Assembly: GCF_024166365.1 (NCBI RefSeq)
Contig: NC_064830.1
Location: 92,620,968 to 92,684,967 of the forward strand
Length of the DNA stretch: 64,000 bases
From: Elephas maximus indicus
Taxonomy: Eukaryota > Chordata > Mammalia > Proboscidea > Elephantidae
Direction: 5' to 3'
Under the pieces are notes generated by a model. It saw nothing but the letters and a program-made list of their open reading frames with translations. It did no database searches and had not been told where the DNA came from. The number at the start of each line of letters is the position of its first letter. The first letter of the stretch is position 1. This document shows, piece by piece, positions 53,601 through 64,000 of the stretch. Both the position numbers and the translations under genes were made by a program.

Positions 53601-54759
53601 TGCTGCCTTCTCAGACTGAAATTTCCTTTCAAACTTCTGGCACAGGAGAGGAGAGGAATCATTTAGAAATGAAGGGAGAGTGGCCAGCTCCTGTCTGGAG
53701 GTGAGATGAGAAGGCAGAGGGGGACAGGAGCTGGTTGATGGACATGGGGAATACAGGGTGGAGAGGAGGAGTGTGCTGTCTCATTTGCGGGAGAGCAGCT
53801 AGGAGTACATAGCAAGGAGAGTGTTTTTTTTATGAGAGACTGACTTGATTTGTAAACTTTCACTTAAAGTACAAAAAAAAAAAAAATGAAAGGAGACCAT
53901 TCTCCACCTGGACCTAGGCGTCCATTTCCCAGCTACACTTCACTTCCCGTCTCTGCCTTATTTCCCTGGCGAGCCCTGGCACCTGGTACCCCAAGTTCTG
54001 CTATCTCCGTCCCTGGGACTCAGACATTCAGCCCTCGGGCTGACTCTTTGGACAGCTGTTCCCTCTCTTCCCCTCCCTCCATGGTACCGAGGGGAGATGC
54101 CACCTAGTGGCAGCTCCAAGCACCGCTTTCCGAACAGCTGACCCTGTGTGGGTGAACAATAAACAAGCTGTCAACTGCTCGACAACAGTTCACGCAGTCC
54201 CTCGCCTGAGACTGCTTTCTTCATTGCTCCACCCTGCCAGGCCAGGACCTTTTCTTATCTGTAAAATGGGAACAGGAATAGTGCCTACTTACTAGAGCAA
54301 CAAAGACTGAGATATTATCGTATGCAACACACTTAACACCGTGCCGGACTCAGTAATATGTGAAATTTTATGGTGGTTGCCGTCTTACTCTGCCACTGAA
54401 GGAGCACTCAAGAACAGGCATCCGCACCCTGTGCTCCCAACTCCTGCAGAAACCCAGACCCCGTCGGTCTTTACAAGCCAGACTCCAGGCCCTCAGTCTA
54501 GGTGTAGTGGTTCAAGAAACCACAACTCCCATTAGCCTCTGGGGCAAAGCGGAACCTTTGGGCAAGACCTGGTCGCTGCAGAGGCTGCCGGGAGCTGTAG
54601 TTCGGACTCCCTGGGCAAAGCTGATGTTGGGAAGGGGGTTTGGCCCCTAGCCGATTCTCCTCAGGACCCGCCTGTCCGAATCTTCCCTTTCCCTCCCTCG
54701 GGGCCAGGCCTCACCAGCAGGTCGTCCACAGACACCAGCTCGTTCAGCACGGCCTCCAT
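50690..54759 (-). CDS. FIS1: Mitochondrial fission 1 protein (152 aa)
   Basis: Five coding exons: 54759-54715, 53636-53504, 51759-51683, 51218-51113 and 50787-50690, GT-AG borders, 153 codons with the stop, the same length as human. It starts MEAVLNELVSVDDLL. The cytosolic part (about residues 1-120) is the two-TPR-like helical bundle (FEYAWCLVRSKYNDD, YVFYLAVGNYRLKEYEKALKY). A glycine-rich membrane anchor follows (about 123-144: GMAIVGGMALGVAGLAGLIG) and a short basic tail SKSKS faces the intermembrane space. It is a tail-anchored protein of the mitochondrial and peroxisomal outer membrane that takes part in fission and mitophagy by binding DRP1-linked factors and TBC1D15. The frame is intact. 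Intron 1 carries an L1 fragment 44 bp from the exon 2 acceptor. Confidence 0.96.
52110..52525 (-). mobile_element. L1 3' UTR fragment, reverse, in FIS1 intron 2
   Basis: The wording (cagctcagtgacattgatta, cgcatatagatagatcttga, aagattgtctcagggcaata) parallels the reverse L1 3' UTR at 32762-34475 but is more diverged. FIS1 runs on the minus strand, so the element is in sense with the gene. Confidence 0.7.
53090..53220 (+). mobile_element. MIR element in FIS1 intron 2
   Basis: MIR wording: agtagagggcaaagaacaca, tcaagtcccaattctgccat, gctgtgtgacctcagataag. Confidence 0.75.
53680..53886 (+). mobile_element. Short L1 3' end in FIS1 intron 1 with target-site duplication
   Basis: About 200 bp of L1 3' UTR (cagctcctgtctggaggtga to cttaaagtac) with an A-tail at about 53873-53886. 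13-bp flanking repeats AAATGAAGGGAGA (53667-53679) and AAATGAAAGGAGA (53884-53896) differ at one base. It is antisense to FIS1. Confidence 0.9.
54235..54355 (+). mobile_element. MIR-like fragment in FIS1 intron 1
   Basis: Wording tcttatctgtaaaatgggaa and atagtgcctacttactagag is MIR-like. Confidence 0.55.
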
Positions 54760-54890
54760 GGCCGCCGCCCCAGCCAGCCTCACACCACAGACACTACAGC
54801 GCCAGTATCCATGGCCCACTGACAAGGGCGGAGAGCCACTTCCGGCGCCGGGCGGATGCGGGCCCCTCCCCTACTCAGAGCCAATCACCT
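54760..54890 (-). promoter_or_regulatory. FIS1: FIS1 promoter region
   Basis: GC-rich sequence just upstream of the start codon. It has an ETS-type site (ACTTCCGG on the plus strand, 54838-54845) and a CCAAT box (54881-54885 on the plus strand). No TATA box is seen. This fits a housekeeping promoter. Confidence 0.6.
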
Positions 54891-55007
54891 CTGGTGGCTG
54901 ACGCCAAACCCGCCCCATCCTTTCCGCCCGGCGCGGTGGGCACCTGGGCGGGGGGAGAAGGCAGTAAAGCGCAATGTGGGTGCTGTCTTCACCGGCTGGC
55001 CGACCTT

Positions 55008-55054
55008 TTGGGTAGCAGACATAGCTCTTAATCACTATGCCACCAGGGTTTACT
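55008..55054 (-). mobile_element. AfroSINE 5' fragment, reverse
   Basis: It reads ttttgggtagcagacatagc then ttaatcactatgccaccagg, the reverse complement of the SINE head. Confidence 0.75.
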
Positions 55055-55324
55055 CCTTAATAATAGGGGATGCTAATGGGTATTTAAAGAAAAGGTTTTG
55101 CTCCATTACTTACAGAACGGATCCATCTTTCAAATACTATTTAAGTAAAGCATCTTCTGGGTGTATGCAAAGGGGAAGACCTGCCATATGGGGTCCCAGG
55201 CAGCGAGGACCAAAGGGTGGGGAGGGGAAATGCTCTTGACTCCTCTGGCATCAGTGTCCTGTGCAGTAATGGGACACGGTGGTTAGTGATTTTCAAATTC
55301 TTTTTACCTTGACCCACTAGTACA

Positions 55325-55440
55325 CATCAGAATGTAAGTGCCGTGAGGGCAGAGACTGTATCTTGTTCGTCTTTGCATCTCAGGTATTAGCACAGGGCCC
55401 AGGACACTCGATAAATACTTGTTATGTAAACACGGAATTA
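55325..55440 (+). mobile_element. L2-like 3' end
   Basis: Wording gtgccgtgagggcagagact, cagggcccaggacactcgat and aaatacttgttatgt fits an L2 terminus. Confidence 0.6.
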
Positions 55441-55644
55441 AGCAAACACAATAGTAGGGGACAGTGGCGAGAGCTATATCTTGGTGGCTTGCCCTGGGCT
55501 TGGTACAGAGGAAAGAGGAGGGTGGAAAGCCATGCAGAGATCACATTATTTTAGGAACCAGTCTAACTCTCCCTCCCCACGAGAATCTAGGACCCTGGAG
55601 GGTACGTGATTTTTCCAAGGCCTCTGCTGACTCATCCAGTAGTC

Positions 55645-55870
55645 AATGGGAAAGGTTCCTGGGTGGGGCAAACAGTTTGCTCTCAGCTACTAACTGAAAG
55701 GTCGGCAGTTAAAATTCACCCAGTGGTGCCATAGAAGAAAGGCCTGGCAATTTGCTTCCATAAAGATTACAGCCAAGAAAACCCTATGGAGCCGCCCTAC
55801 TCTGTAACATATAGGCCTTCTTCCACAAGAGTCAGAATTGACTTGATGGCAGTGGGTTTGGTTTTGTTTT
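55645..55870 (+). mobile_element. AfroSINE, longer variant
   Basis: It has the long-form middle block (aaggcctggcaatttgcttc, ataaagattacagccaagaa) and the conserved right end, more diverged than the short copies. Confidence 0.85.
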
Positions 55871-55904
55871 TTATGAACCAAACACAATTTTCAACTTACC
55901 TGAA

Positions 55905-56290
55905 ACCCTTTAATGCCTTCTTCTTGCCCTCAGTACAAAGGTCAAAATCTTGTAATGCTGCCTACAAACTTCTGTATGGTTTGGGCCTTGCACCTCATCT
56001 CTCTATCACTAACCCTCCCAGTCTGTTCTCTAGCCCTACAGGTCTTTCTGAAACTCCACATTCCAGTGGCCTCTGTAATGCAGTCCCCATCTACCTAGAA
56101 CACCTGTCCCCTTCCCTTTTCATTATTTGATGCATTCATTCATTCACTCGTTTAATTCATTCAACAAATACTTATTGAGCACCTACGTGCCAGCCACTAT
56201 TTTAGCACTAGGGGATCGGTACTAAATGAAATAAAATTCTTACCCTTAGGAGCTTACATTTTAGTGGAGAAGACAGAAAAAATAAATGAG
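55905..56290 (+). mobile_element. L2-like fragments
   Basis: Wording ttgtaatgctgcctacaaac, ccttgcacctcatctctcta and, from 56130, ttcattcattcactcgttta with acttattgagcacctacgtg fits L2 pieces. An ancient LINE-like stretch may continue to about 57060 around the next SINE. Confidence 0.55.
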
Positions 56291-56561
56291 TTGATAAATA
56301 AATACCCAGTGTCAGATATAGAAAGTGGTATGAAAACAAAGAAAGGAAAAGAAATTGAGAAAGCAGAGGATAATATTTTAGAAGGGGTGCACAGAGAAAC
56401 CCTCTCTACGGAGGTGATACTTGAGCAGAGTCTTCGACTAAGTGAATGAGGGAAGAGCAGGCAGATGGAGCAGCAACCGCAGAAGCCCTGAGGAGGGAGT
56501 GTGCAAGTGTTGTCTGAGGCCCAGCCAGGAAGCCAATGTGACCAGAGTGAAGTGAGCAAAG

Positions 56562-56714
56562 GAAAACCTGTTGCCACCGAGTCGATGCCGAATCACAGCG
56601 ACCCTATAGGACAGAGTAGAACTGCCCCATAGCATTTCCAAGGAGTGGCTGGTGGATTCGAACTGCTGACCTTTTGGTTAGCAGCTGAGCTCTTAACCAC
56701 TGCACCACCAGAGC
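56562..56714 (-). mobile_element. AfroSINE, full-length, reverse
   Basis: It reads aaacctgttgccaccgagtc, cacagcgaccctataggaca, agtagaactgccccatagca and cttaaccactgcaccaccag. Confidence 0.93.
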
Positions 56715-57561
56715 AAAGGAAAGAGTGACAGAAAATAAGAACAGAGAGGTAGCCAGGAGCAGACACCATAGGGGGAATATGGATTTAATTTTACACGTGA
56801 TAGGAAGGCATTGGCAGGTTTTAAGAAAGGGAGTGAAAAGATCCCTCTGGCTGCTGTGTGGAGAAAAGGCCAAAGGGCAAGAGTGACAGCAATAGCTGGT
56901 TAGAAGACTGCTGTGGTGGCCGAGGTGAGAAATGGTGGCGACCCGGGTTACAGCGGTGGTGGAGGTGAAGAGGTTCGGGATATATGTTCAGAAGGTGGGG
57001 ATGGCAGGATTTGCTGATGGGATTGGGTGTGCAGAAGAGGAGACTAGGATGACACATAGGTTTTTGCCCTGATTAACCTAGTGACCTACTCATTCTTGAG
57101 CTCTCAGCTCAAAGGCTCTTGCTTTGGGAAGGCATTCTCTGGCACCCCAGACTAGGTGAGGTCCCCTGTTGAAAGGGAAAATGTTGCCAGTCCTACATAT
57201 TCAGAATATAAACTGTAATCTGCACATTCTTTCTTTGCTCATGCTTGTTTCTGTGACCACACACAGGTTTTGGTTTGGGCATGGTAATAAAATCTGCAGG
57301 GAGCCAGAGACTCCATTCTGCTCTTTTAGAGATAGCTTAAAAATAAGCTTTATTAAAAAAAAAAAAATTTTTTTTTATAAAGCTTATTTTTTCCCACACG
57401 AAGGAATGCTCACATGTGACATGTGGCCACAAATCACACCCAGGAAGGTGTATTATTAGCTCTATTTGGCCCATGAGGAGACTGAGACTTGACCTTCTAG
57501 TTCTTCAAGGTTGTAGAATAGAAGTGGAGTTGCTGGGTCCTTCTGCTCTGCACTAGGGTGC

Positions 57562-60119
57562 TGTCTTCATTCTCTAATGCTGTTATAACAGAAATACCAC
57601 AGGTGGATGGCTTTGAAAAAACAGAAATTTATTTTCTCACAGGTTAGGAGGTTGAAAGTCTGAATTCAGGGCACTAGCTCTAGGGGAAGGCTTTCTCTCT
57701 CTGTCGGCTCTGGAGGAAGGTCCTTGTCTCTTCGGAGTTTCTATTCCTGGGTGATCTTCATATGCTTGGCTTCCCTCTCGCCCCATCTCTGCTTGCTAGC
57801 TTGCATTTAATCTCTTTTATATCTCAAAAGAGACTGACTCAAGATACACCTTACGTTAATCCTGCCTTATTAACATAACAAAGACAACGTATTCCCAAAC
57901 AGGTTTATAACCAGAGGCATAAAAACCAAAAATCAAACCCAGTGCTATCGAGTCGATTCCGACTCATAGCGACCCTATAGGACAGAGTAGAACTGCCCCA
58001 TAGAGTTTCCAAGGAGCGCCTGGCGGATTTGAACTGCCAACCCTTTGGTTAGCAGCCATAGCACTTAACCACTATGCCACCAGGGTTTCCAACCAGAGGC
58101 ATAGAGGTTAGGATTTACAACACATATTTTGGGGGGACACAATTCAATCCATAACATTCCATCCTTTGGCTCCCCCAAATTCATGTCCTTGCCACATGCA
58201 AAACACATTCACCCCATCACATCATTCCCAAAGTCTTAAATCAACTTCAAGTCCAAATCTCAACTTCTGAATCATCTAAATCAAACACAGGTGAGACTTG
58301 AGGCATATTCCTTCCTAGGGCAAAGTTCCTCTCCATCTGTGAACTTGTAAAATCTAGACTACGAGTAATCTGTATCCAAAGAACAATGGTAGAACAGACA
58401 CAAGGGAGACATTTCCATTACAAATAGGAGAAATTGGAGGGAAGGAAGTGATAACAGGCACCAAGTGAGTCCAAAACCCAGCAGAACAAGTTACATTAGC
58501 TCTCAAGTCTTGAAAATAATCCTCTGTTCTCTGAGACCATATAGGCAATGGCCCTGCCCTCCAGATTCTGGTGTTGGCCACGTCCTCTGGATTCTGGGTG
58601 TAGGCTCCTTGGCCCTGGGTTTCAGCTCCACCTTCCAGGCCCACTGCTCCCTCGGCTTTGGGTGGCTGTTCTTCTAGTCCATCTGAGTGACAACCCCACC
58701 CCCTCAGCCCCAGCAGATTCTTCTGTCCCTTGGGCATGGCACCCCTGCCCCCTCAGCTTTGGGCAATGGCCCATCTCACTGACACACCTTAAAGACACAG
58801 TCTGGAACAGAGCTGGCGAAAATCTGGCTCTTCGAAACCACGGAGGCTGTGGCTCTACCCTTTGAAACTGAGAAGGCTCTGCTCCATGTGCTCCTTCCAA
58901 CAGTTCTGCTGATCTCTGAGCTACTCTAGGGATGGTCTTTTTTTTTTTTTTTTTTTTCTTGGAGGACAACAGATGTAGCTCCTTTGGCCTGTTTCCTGCC
59001 TGTAGAACTCCAAGAGACAGACAGCTTTCTTTCCTTTCGCCCTGTCCCTGTCCACTTTGGTCTAAGCTGATGGGTTTGCTGCTGAGGCAGTCACAGGCTT
59101 AACCTCTTTAGCAAAAGATTGTGTAGCCATGTCATTGATGAAAATTCTAGGACATGTGTCCTTAGTTTATACAACAGAACTCTCCAAATCTTTAAGTTTT
59201 TATTTTTCACAGTTCATTTTTAAGCCCATTTCTTTACTCCTACATTTTACTATAAGTGGCAAGGAGGAACCATGCAGCCTCTTTAAGATCTTGCTTAGAA
59301 ATCTCAGCCAGATATCCAAGTTCATCACTTACAAGTTCTACCTTCCAACAAAAATTTGAACATAATTCAGACAAGTTTTTTGCCACTGCAGAACATCACC
59401 CTTCTTCCCTTGGCCAATCACATGCTCATCGTTTTCTTTTAAAGCCTTACCGGCAGCACACTGGAAGTCCGCATGCCTAGGATACATATGGTGTCGTATG
59501 TATTCTCTAAGATGATAGGAACTTTCTCTACAGCCTTCTCACTTCCTTCTGAGCCCTCACCAGAATTGCCTTTGATGTCCATAATTCTACCAACAGTTAT
59601 TCAAGGCAATTTGGACTTTTACTACCAAAAAAAAAAAAAGCACCTTAAAATTCTTCCGGCTCTACCCGCTACCTAATTCCAAAACCACTCCCACAGTTTT
59701 GGCATCTGTTAGAGTAGCACCCCACTGTTCTGGTACCAGATTCTTAGTTATCTAGTACTGCTATAACAGACATACCACAAGTAGATGGCTATGACAAACA
59801 GAAATTTAGGAGGCGAGATATGGGTGCCGGCTCCAGGGGAAGGCTTTCTCTCTTTGTTGGCTCTGGAGGAAGATCCTTGTCTCTTCTGAGCTCTGCTCCT
59901 GGGTGATCTTCATCTGGCCTGCCATCTCCCTTCCCCCATCTCTGCTTGCTAGCTTGCATTTAATCTCTTTTATATCTTAAAAGAGATTGACTCAAGATAC
60001 ACCCTACATTAATCCTGCCTCATTAACATAACAAAGACAGCCCACTCCCAAATGGGATTATAACCACAGGCATAGACTTACAACACGTATTTTGGGGGAA
60101 AATAATTCAGTCCATAACA
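57562..60119 (-). mobile_element. MaLR-type LTR element, reverse, LTR-internal-LTR, broken
   Basis: LTRs lie at 57562-58156 (with a SINE inside) and 59741-60119, with an internal region of about 1.6 kb between them. The internal region begins next to the LTR with MaLR-type wording (on the plus strand cccactgttctggtaccaga) and shows no intact coding capacity, as is usual for these non-autonomous relatives of ERV-L. Its 3' internal part is similar to that of the forward element at 61297-63592. It is an old, degraded fossil. Confidence 0.85.
57925..58091 (-). mobile_element. AfroSINE, full-length, reverse
   Basis: It reads accaaaaatcaaacccagtg, actcatagcgaccctatagg, agaactgccccatagagttt and taaccactatgccaccaggg. 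It is inserted in an LTR of the reverse MaLR element. Confidence 0.95.
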
Positions 60120-61296
60120 GCTACTGCTGCCTCTTCAGCTGAGAGGAGAGAGACAGGGCTGTGTGCTCACAGAATAGGAGAAATCAGACAAGAGATAAAT
60201 AGGAGGAAAGGTTAGGACAAGTTCATAAGTAAGCTCTAGTGATTCATCTTTAAAGAAACTTGTCATCAAAAAAAAATAGAGGAATCATTCGCGACTTCCC
60301 TTAAGCAATAGATGAACTGGGAAGGTGAATTGGAAAGGAACAATTCAGGTTAATTCAAAACCAAAACAGGAAAAGCAATCCTGAGAAACGTTTTTGAGCT
60401 ACTATAGTGGTGAAATTAGAAACAACCCCCCCCCTCCGCCCGAAACCATCACCTCTTCTGCTAAAATTATTGTGAATCTGGTTTCAGCCTCTTGGATAAC
60501 AGCCTGTATTTTTATTTCATGCTATTTGTCAGTTTGTAATGGAATACTTGTGTGATTATCTAATTAATGCCTGCCTCCTGTACTAGACTGTAGGCTCTCT
60601 GAGGGCAGGGTCTATGACTGTTTTGCTCACATTTGGTTTGTAGCTCAGTGTCTACCACCAATAGATACTCTATTTGTAATTATTACTGTTGTCCTTATTA
60701 ATTACTTGGAAAACAAGGTGGCGATATATAGTAACAGCTATAAGACGTAATATTATTTGGCTAGTAATCTGCACCTGTGGAAAAATAATTCAGCAGAAAG
60801 CAAACCTCCCTCCCCCTCAAAAGGAACGTGTGAAGATATTAATTCCTGCATCATCCATGAAGTTAAGCAAACAAAAACACTAGGGAATGGTTTTATTAAA
60901 TGATGATTCATCAATATAATGGAATAATATACAGCCTTAAAGTCATACTCATATGGATTCTATCTAGGTGGATGGTAATAAAAATAAAACCCAAAATATG
61001 TGTTTCTCGAATTTGGTTACATAGGTGGGCAAAAAGGAAACTAACATTTTTTGTTTGGAGGCTAAAACCTAGAATCAGTATTTATTAGCAGATTCTGGGC
61101 TCTGGGACCCTCTCCTGACCTCACCAGAAGTCAGAGCATGTTCTGGACTTCTGCCCTTCAGCATCTTTTCAGTAGTTAGCCCAGGAGAAGTGCTCAGCGA
61201 ACACCCACTCAACAGGAGTACACTAGTTGTGTGCTTCCAATTTTCACTAATCAGTCTTTTCCACTTGCCGGTTTCAGCTACTCGTCCATTAGTTAT
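60120..61296. other. Spacer between two MaLR-type elements, no gene
   Basis: AT-rich, with an L2-like 3' end at about 60575-60680 (gactgtaggctctctgaggg) and a C-run at about 60427-60437. A degraded LINE-like stretch may lie at about 60690-61000. Confidence 0.4.
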
Positions 61297-63592
61297 TGTT
61301 ATGGATTGAATTGTGTTCCCCCAACATGTCTGTCAATTTGGCTAGGCCATGATTCCCAGTTTTGTGTGACAGTCCACCATTTTGTCATCTGATGTGATTT
61401 TCCTCTGTGTTGTAAATCCTACTTCTATGATGTTAATGAGGCAGGATTAGAGGCAGTTATGTTAACGAACCAAGACTCAATCTACAGGATTAGGTTGTAT
61501 TTTGAGTCAATCTCTTTTGATATGAAAGAAAGAATCCAGCAGAGAGACAGGGGACCTCACACCACCAAGAAAACAATGCTGGGAGCAGAGTGAGTCCTTT
61601 GGATCTGAGGTTCCTGTGCCGAAAAGCTCCTAAACCAGGGGACAATTGATGACAAGGACCTTCCTCCAGAGCCGACACAGAGAGAAAGCCTTCCCCTGCA
61701 GCTGGCACCCTGAATTTGGACTTCTAGCCTACTAGATTGTGAGAGAATAAATCTGTTTGCTAAAGCCATCCACTTGTGGTATTTCTGTTATAGGAATACT
61801 AGACAACTAAGAATTTGGTACTGAGAGGGGGTGTTGCTCTAACAGATACCTAAAATGTGGATGCGGATTTGAAACTGAATGGATAGAGGCTGGAAGAGGT
61901 TTAAAGTCTAGTACTAAAAGCCTAGATTGCCTTGAAGAGGCTGCGTGGAATTATGGCCACCAAAGGCAATTCTGGCGAGGACTTAGAAGGAAGTGAAGAG
62001 AGCTGTTACACTGGAGACAGCACAGATGGCGAGAAGTGGCAGCAGAGAAACAGCAACAGCAGAATCAGGAGACCAGTGGGAGACAGGGCTGGAGCTGACC
62101 CCACGAAGAGAGAGAGAGATGAGCGCCTTTGTGCAAAAGTCTTCCTGCAGAGTAGGGTGCCTCCAGGCACTTACAGATGGAGCTAAAGAGCTTTGGAACA
62201 CTTGTGCTAGCAGGGCAGGTGAAGGCAGTGAGGCTGAGGGGCCGAGAGGTCAAGGTACCAGGAAGCAGAAGCTGAAGAAACAAGGAACACAGGAAGCAGA
62301 GGTGCCTCAGTCTCAAAGGGTAAGGCCATGGCCTCTGGGGCCTTAAAGGGTGGAGCCACGGCCTCCTATGTTTCAAAGAGTCAGATCTTCACTAGCTCAG
62401 TTGTGGAGTGTGGTGCTACCGTTCACGAATGCCAGCGGGACCGGACCAGATCTACTGCCCAAAGATAAGGGGTGGGGCTGCCATGGCCAAGGGGCAGAAC
62501 AGGGCTTGTGGAGCCAAGTGAATAAAGTCAACATTTAGATGGACTTGGAGAATGGGGCAATCCAAAACCGAGTTGCGTTGCAGCGGGCCTGGAAGGCAGA
62601 GCTGAAGCCCAGGGCTTCTCCAGAATCTGCAAAGAATGGTCAATACCCAGAGTATGGAAGGCAGAGCCATTGCGTAAATTGTGCCAGAGAACAAAGGATT
62701 ATTTTCAAACCCTGAGAGCTAATGTAATGTGTTCTGCTTACTTGCTTGGTGCCTGTTATCCCTTCTTTCCCTCCAAATTCTCCCACTTGTAATGGAAATA
62801 CCTAGTTTGTGCCTGTTCCACCATTGTACTTGGGAAGCAGTTAACTTGTATTCTAGATTTCACAGATGAAGAAGAATTTTTGGATTTTGAACTGGGAGTT
62901 GAATTAAGACTTTTGCTATGATATGATGGGGTGAATGTGTTGACATGTGACAAGGACATGAATTTTGGAGGACCAAGGGGTGGAATGTTTTGAATTAAAC
63001 TGTGTTCCCCAAAAATGTGTGTTAAGTAGGCTAGGCCATGATTCCCAGTATTGTGTGACTGTCCACCATTTTATCATCTGATGTGGTTTTTCTTTGTGTT
63101 GTAAATTCCTACCTCTATGATGTTAATGAGGCAGGATTAGAGTATTGTGTGACTGTCCACCATTTTATCATCTGATGTGGTTTTTCTTTGTGTTGTAAAT
63201 TCCTACCTCTATGATGTTAATGAGGCAGGATTAGAGGCAGTTATGTTAATAAGGCAGGACTCAATCTACAAGATTAGGTTGTATCTTGAGTCAAATCTCT
63301 TTTGAGATATAAAAGAGAATCGACCAGAGACAGGGGAACCTCATACCACCAAGAAAGCAATGCTGGGAGCAAAGTGTGTTCTTTAGGCCCAAGATTCCTG
63401 CTCTAAGAAGTCCTACACCTGGGGAAGATGGGTGGCAAGGCCCTTCTCCAGAGCCTATAGAGAGAGAAAGCCATCCCCTGAAGCTGGTGCCCTGAATTCG
63501 GACTTCTAGCCGACTAGACTATGAGAGAATGAATCTGTTAAAGCCATCCACTTGTGGTGTTTCTGTTACAGTGACCCTAGATAACTAAGACA
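61297..63592 (+). mobile_element. MaLR-type LTR element, forward, LTR-internal-LTR, broken
   Basis: The left LTR is about 61297-61813 and the right LTR is 62986-63592; both start TGTT and end near CTAAGA. The internal region (about 61814-62985) begins with the MaLR-like phrase atttggtactgagagggggt and carries no intact gene. The right LTR contains an exact 94-bp tandem duplication. It is an old, non-autonomous fossil. Confidence 0.88.
63048..63235 (+). repeat. Exact 94-bp tandem duplication inside an LTR
   Basis: Bases 63048-63141 and 63142-63235 are identical by eye. The unit starts gtattgtgtgactgtccacc and ends gaggcaggattaga. The other LTR copies in the window have only one such unit. Confidence 0.95.
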
Positions 63593-63611
63593 GGAAGTCC
63601 TATCAGCTGCA

Positions 63612-63820
63612 AGTTCATTCACTCAAATGGTTTGTGCTCGACTGCTAACCTAAAGGTTGGTGGTTAAAACCCACGGAGTGGTATCTCAAAAGAAAGGTAC
63701 CGGGGAAGAAAGGCCTGGCAATCTGCTCCCTTTTAAGATTACAGCCAAGAGCAGTTCTACTCTTTAACACATGAGGTCAACATGAGTCAGAATCAACTCT
63801 ATGGCAAAGCGTTTGATTTT
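63612..63820 (+). mobile_element. AfroSINE, longer variant
   Basis: It has the long-form block (aggcctggcaatctgctccc, aagattacagccaagagcag), the right end catgagtcagaatcaactct and a long T-run tail. More diverged than the short copies. Confidence 0.85.
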
Positions 63821-64000
63821 TTTTTTTTTTTTTGGTTATGAGCCAGACACTCTTCTAAGTACTCCGTAAAATAAATGAACTAAACAGACAGAGACCTTGC
63901 TCTCACAGAAGTTACATCTTAGTGGAAGAGAGAAGACTGTTAAAGAATAAACCTGTGAGACCTGGAACTCAACGGGCTGCCTGGTTTTCGGCGTCTCCAA

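Noticed and set aside
61932-62538. Open stretches inside the forward MaLR-type element that could suggest a gene
   Set aside because: They lie in the internal region of a non-autonomous LTR element and show no retroviral or host domain.
57562-63592. The inverted MaLR pair as the ends of one large composite transposon
   Set aside because: Each unit is complete with two LTRs of its own subtype, and the spacer holds only old repeats.

Overview
The window is vertebrate nuclear DNA from a placental mammal, almost certainly an afrotherian and probably an elephant or close relative. Three things point there: many copies of the tRNA-derived AfroSINE family, RTE-type LINEs with the (AAC)n-like tail known from elephant, and related L1 3' ends and LTR families of one style throughout. 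These lineage calls rest on remembered repeat families, not on a search. The single-copy genes match the human 7q22.1 block in order and orientation: MOGAT3/DGAT2L7 (minus), PLOD3 (minus), ZNHIT1 (plus), CLDN15 (minus), FIS1 (minus).

Layout. 1-11.5 kb is gene-free and repeat-rich: a truncated L1, an LTR fragment, a broken ERV-L provirus fossil (gag, protease, RT/RNase H, integrase and dUTPase regions, no env seen) carrying an RTE insertion, and a 3' LTR that itself holds another LTR. 12.0-16.7 kb holds two tandem DGAT2-family acyltransferase loci on the minus strand. The downstream one (MOGAT3-like) is a decayed pseudogene. The upstream one has six exons with clean splice sites and an unbroken 326-codon frame, and is best explained as DGAT2L7, which in human is a pseudogene. 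17.8-23.5 kb is a nest of repeats inside repeats (old L1 hosting a younger L1, an RTE copy and an AfroSINE). 24.3-31.3 kb is PLOD3 with 19 coding exons and a 740-residue collagen lysyl hydroxylase/glycosyltransferase. A GC-rich head-to-head promoter separates it from ZNHIT1 (32.4-38.3 kb, five coding exons, 154 residues, SRCAP-complex zinc-HIT protein). 39-43.1 kb is LTR-rich spacer. CLDN15 (43.5-48.3 kb, five coding exons, 237 residues, tight-junction cation channel) and FIS1 (50.7-54.8 kb, five coding exons, 152 residues, mitochondrial outer-membrane fission adaptor) follow. 55-64 kb is gene-free and dominated by two MaLR-type LTR elements in opposite orientation plus AfroSINE and L2 fragments.

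The genes do not form a pathway. They are neighbours in a conserved mammalian block: acylglycerol synthesis (DGAT2 family), collagen modification in the ER (PLOD3), chromatin remodelling (ZNHIT1), gut paracellular sodium flow (CLDN15) and mitochondrial dynamics (FIS1). The most interesting biology is the reciprocal fate of the two acyltransferase paralogs. Exon coordinates were derived by hand from reading frame, splice dinucleotides and remembered human protein sequences. I found no tRNA/rRNA genes, CRISPR arrays or prokaryote-like operons.
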